From assembly GCA_001804045.1 (NCBI GenBank), contig MHFD01000078.1, forward strand, positions 10,112 to 23,418: 13,307 nucleotides of DNA. Reading direction: 5' to 3'. The translations under genes and the position numbers were made by a program. Shown here in pieces: positions 11,961-13,307 of the stretch. A model generated the notes under the pieces. That model saw only the letters and a list, made by a program, of their open reading frames with translations. It ran no database searches and was not told the DNA's origin. Source of the DNA: Omnitrophica bacterium RBG_13_46_9 (GTDB taxonomy: Bacteria; Omnitrophota; Gorgyraeia; JABMRN01; RBG-13-46-9). Numbering within the stretch: position 1 is the stretch's first letter; each line of letters starts with the position of its first letter.

Positions 11961-13307
11961 TGAACCCAGAATTTTTTAAATCCGACAATTTGTCCAATTT
12001 TGTGGGAATATTCATAGTATTTTTTTCCTTATTGATTATGGTCTATTCTTCCAGTTTTATGCGCGGGAGAGTCGGACTCATCCGCTATTACTCCTATATT
12101 TTACTTACAACGGTTGCGTCTCTGGGGGTTGTCTATTCCAACAACCTGATTTTATTTATGGTATTCTGGGGATTTTTGGGCCTTTTGCTATATCTTCTGG
12201 TCGGTTTCGGAGAAAAAGAGCGGGCCTCGTATACGGCTAAAAAGTCTTTTATCATAATCGGCGGGACAGACGCGTTCATGATCCTGGGGATGGCGTTCAT
12301 GTGGAAGCTTACAGGAACCTTCCAAATGGATAAGATGAGCATAGCGTTTGATTCCAAACCGGCGGTCTGGGCATATCTTTGTCTTGCCGCAGGCGCGTTT
12401 GCCAAGGCAGGCGCCATGCCTTTTCATACATGGGTTCCGGATGTCGCCGAAGACGCGCCGACGCCTGTAACCGCGTATTTGCCCGCTTCACTGGACAAAC
12501 TACTGGGGATATATTTTCTTGCAAGGATATCTTTATATATGTTCCGTATGGATACAGGCATGAATAATATGCTGATGGCCGTGGGTAGTGTTACTATTAT
12601 TGCGGCGGTCATGATGGCGCTTATACAACATGACCTAAAGAGACTTTTAGGGTATCACGCGGTAAGCCAGGTAGGGTACATGGTCCTCGGAATCGGTACA
12701 GGTAATCCCATAGGTATAGCGGGTGGAATATTCCATATGCTCAACCACGCCATATATAAGTCGTGCCTCTTTATGTCAGGCGGGGCGGTAGAAAAAAAGG
12801 CAGGGACAACAGACCTTGAAAAGCTCGGCGGTTTTGCCAAGGTTATGCCTATTACATTTGTTACATTTTTGATAGCGTCATTCGCGATATCAGGCGTTCC
12901 ACCGTTTAACGGATTTGCCTCAAAGTGGATGGTTTATCAGGGTGTTATAGATACGGCTAAAAACGGCGGGCATCTTTGGATTTTGTGGCTTGTGGCGGCT
13001 ATGTTCGGAAGCGCGCTGACACTGGCAAGTTTCATGAAGTTAGCGCACGCGATATTTCTAGGACAGCCCTCTCAAGGTCGATTGGGAATGGTTGAGAATA
13101 GGAAGCATGCTGAAACCGCGCCTACTATGTGGATACCTGCCGTGATTCTCGCGTTTCTATGCATTATTTTCGGCGTATTCGCGTACGCATTACCGCTCAA
13201 GATGTTCGTTCTGCCAAGCGTGGGGCGGTACGTGGTGTTTTCGGGTGTGTGGTCTCCCGGTCTGGCGACCGTCCTAATACTCATAGGACTTGCGATAGGT
13301 TTTATAT
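11960..13307 (+). CDS. Antiporter-like (NuoL/NuoM/HyfB type) membrane subunit, partial
   Basis: Open from ATG 11960 to the window end (449 codons), so the C-terminus is missing. More than ten hydrophobic segments. Family signatures: FAKAGAMPFHTWVPDVAEDA (148-167), APTPVTAYLPASLDKLLGIY, LKRLLGYHAVSQVGYM and HMLNHAIYKSCLFM. The TM7 lysine (K149) and the TM8 lysine (K180) are present and 31 residues apart, as in NuoM (K234, K265), and K267 sits in the TM10 region. The conserved glutamate of TM5, in WExxGxxSYLLIGF of NuoL, is replaced: here FMVFWGFLGLLLYLLVGF has Gly at 71. It translocates H+ or Na+ in complex-I-like machines; the altered residue may change that. SD AGGGAAA overlaps the PhoU-like stop. 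Confidence 0.92.
   Translation, partial: MNPEFFKSDNLSNFVGIFIVFFSLLIMVYSSSFMRGRVGLIRYYSYILLTTVASLGVVYSNNLILFMVFWGFLGLLLYLLVGFGEKERASYTAKKSFIIIGGTDAFMILGMAFMWKLTGTFQMDKMSIAFDSKPAVWAYLCLAAGAFAKAGAMPFHTWVPDVAEDAPTPVTAYLPASLDKLLGIYFLARISLYMFRMDTGMNNMLMAVGSVTIIAAVMMALIQHDLKRLLGYHAVSQVGYMVLGIGTGNPIGIAGGIFHMLNHAIYKSCLFMSGGAVEKKAGTTDLEKLGGFAKVMPITFVTFLIASFAISGVPPFNGFASKWMVYQGVIDTAKNGGHLWILWLVAAMFGSALTLASFMKLAHAIFLGQPSQGRLGMVENRKHAETAPTMWIPAVILAFLCIIFGVFAYALPLKMFVLPSVGRYVVFSGVWSPGLATVLILIGLAIGFI

Noticed and set aside
12133..13284. Short ORFs on both strands within the antiporter region
   Set aside because: The continuous plus-strand frame from 11960 encodes a conserved membrane protein throughout; the others are shadows.

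Overview
The window looks like chromosomal DNA of an uncultured, anaerobic, Gram-negative bacterium with moderate GC. A secreted outer-membrane barrel protein, a Rex redox regulator, a membrane-bound [NiFe] hydrogenase and tightly packed genes with repeat-filled spacers would fit a lineage such as Candidatus Omnitrophota, but that placement is inference from style and not shown by any marker gene.

Layout. 1-114 is the C-terminal tail of an integral membrane protein. 256-2213 is a plus-strand cluster: an AhpF-like flavin disulfide reductase, two very small helical proteins that look like ferritin-like halves, and an Ogg2-type DNA glycosylase. Converging on it from the minus strand are a TauE/SafE-type permease, a DUF2490 outer-membrane protein with a long, probably structured leader, and an Rrf2-family regulator with its own consensus promoter and terminator. 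The Rrf2 gene and rex are divergent; the 431 bases between them hold the Rrf2 promoter, a 111-base tandem duplication of phased 13-mer words, and the rex promoter overlapped by two Rex-like operators.

4687-13307 reads as one long redox operon: rex, an iron-sulfur subunit and an FAD/[2Fe-2S] subunit resembling the beta/gamma pair of sulfhydrogenase or anaerobic sulfite reductase, a 16-Cys polyferredoxin, then a group 4 (Ech/Hyc/complex-I-like) hydrogenase: NuoH-, NuoB- and NuoC-like subunits, the [NiFe] large subunit with both CxxC motifs, a PhoU-like protein, and an antiporter-like (NuoL/M) subunit running off the end. The likely logic is that a high NADH/NAD+ ratio releases Rex, and the complex disposes of reductant as H2 (or runs in reverse) while moving ions across the membrane, with the FAD/NAD(P)H module possibly tying the pyridine nucleotide pool to it.

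The most unusual structure is between the genes. Several intergenic spacers of the hydrogenase operon, plus the two upstream ones, are filled by different short-word repeats: heptamers (TAGCGTC, TAGGTAA, AGCTNTC/TGANNGC types), 20-21-base phased GATTACA words, and perfect hairpins, some of which provide or abut the start region of the next gene. Other points of note are loss of the conserved TM5 glutamate in the antiporter subunit, the PhoU-like gene coupled to the catalytic subunit, and the leader upstream of the DUF2490 gene.
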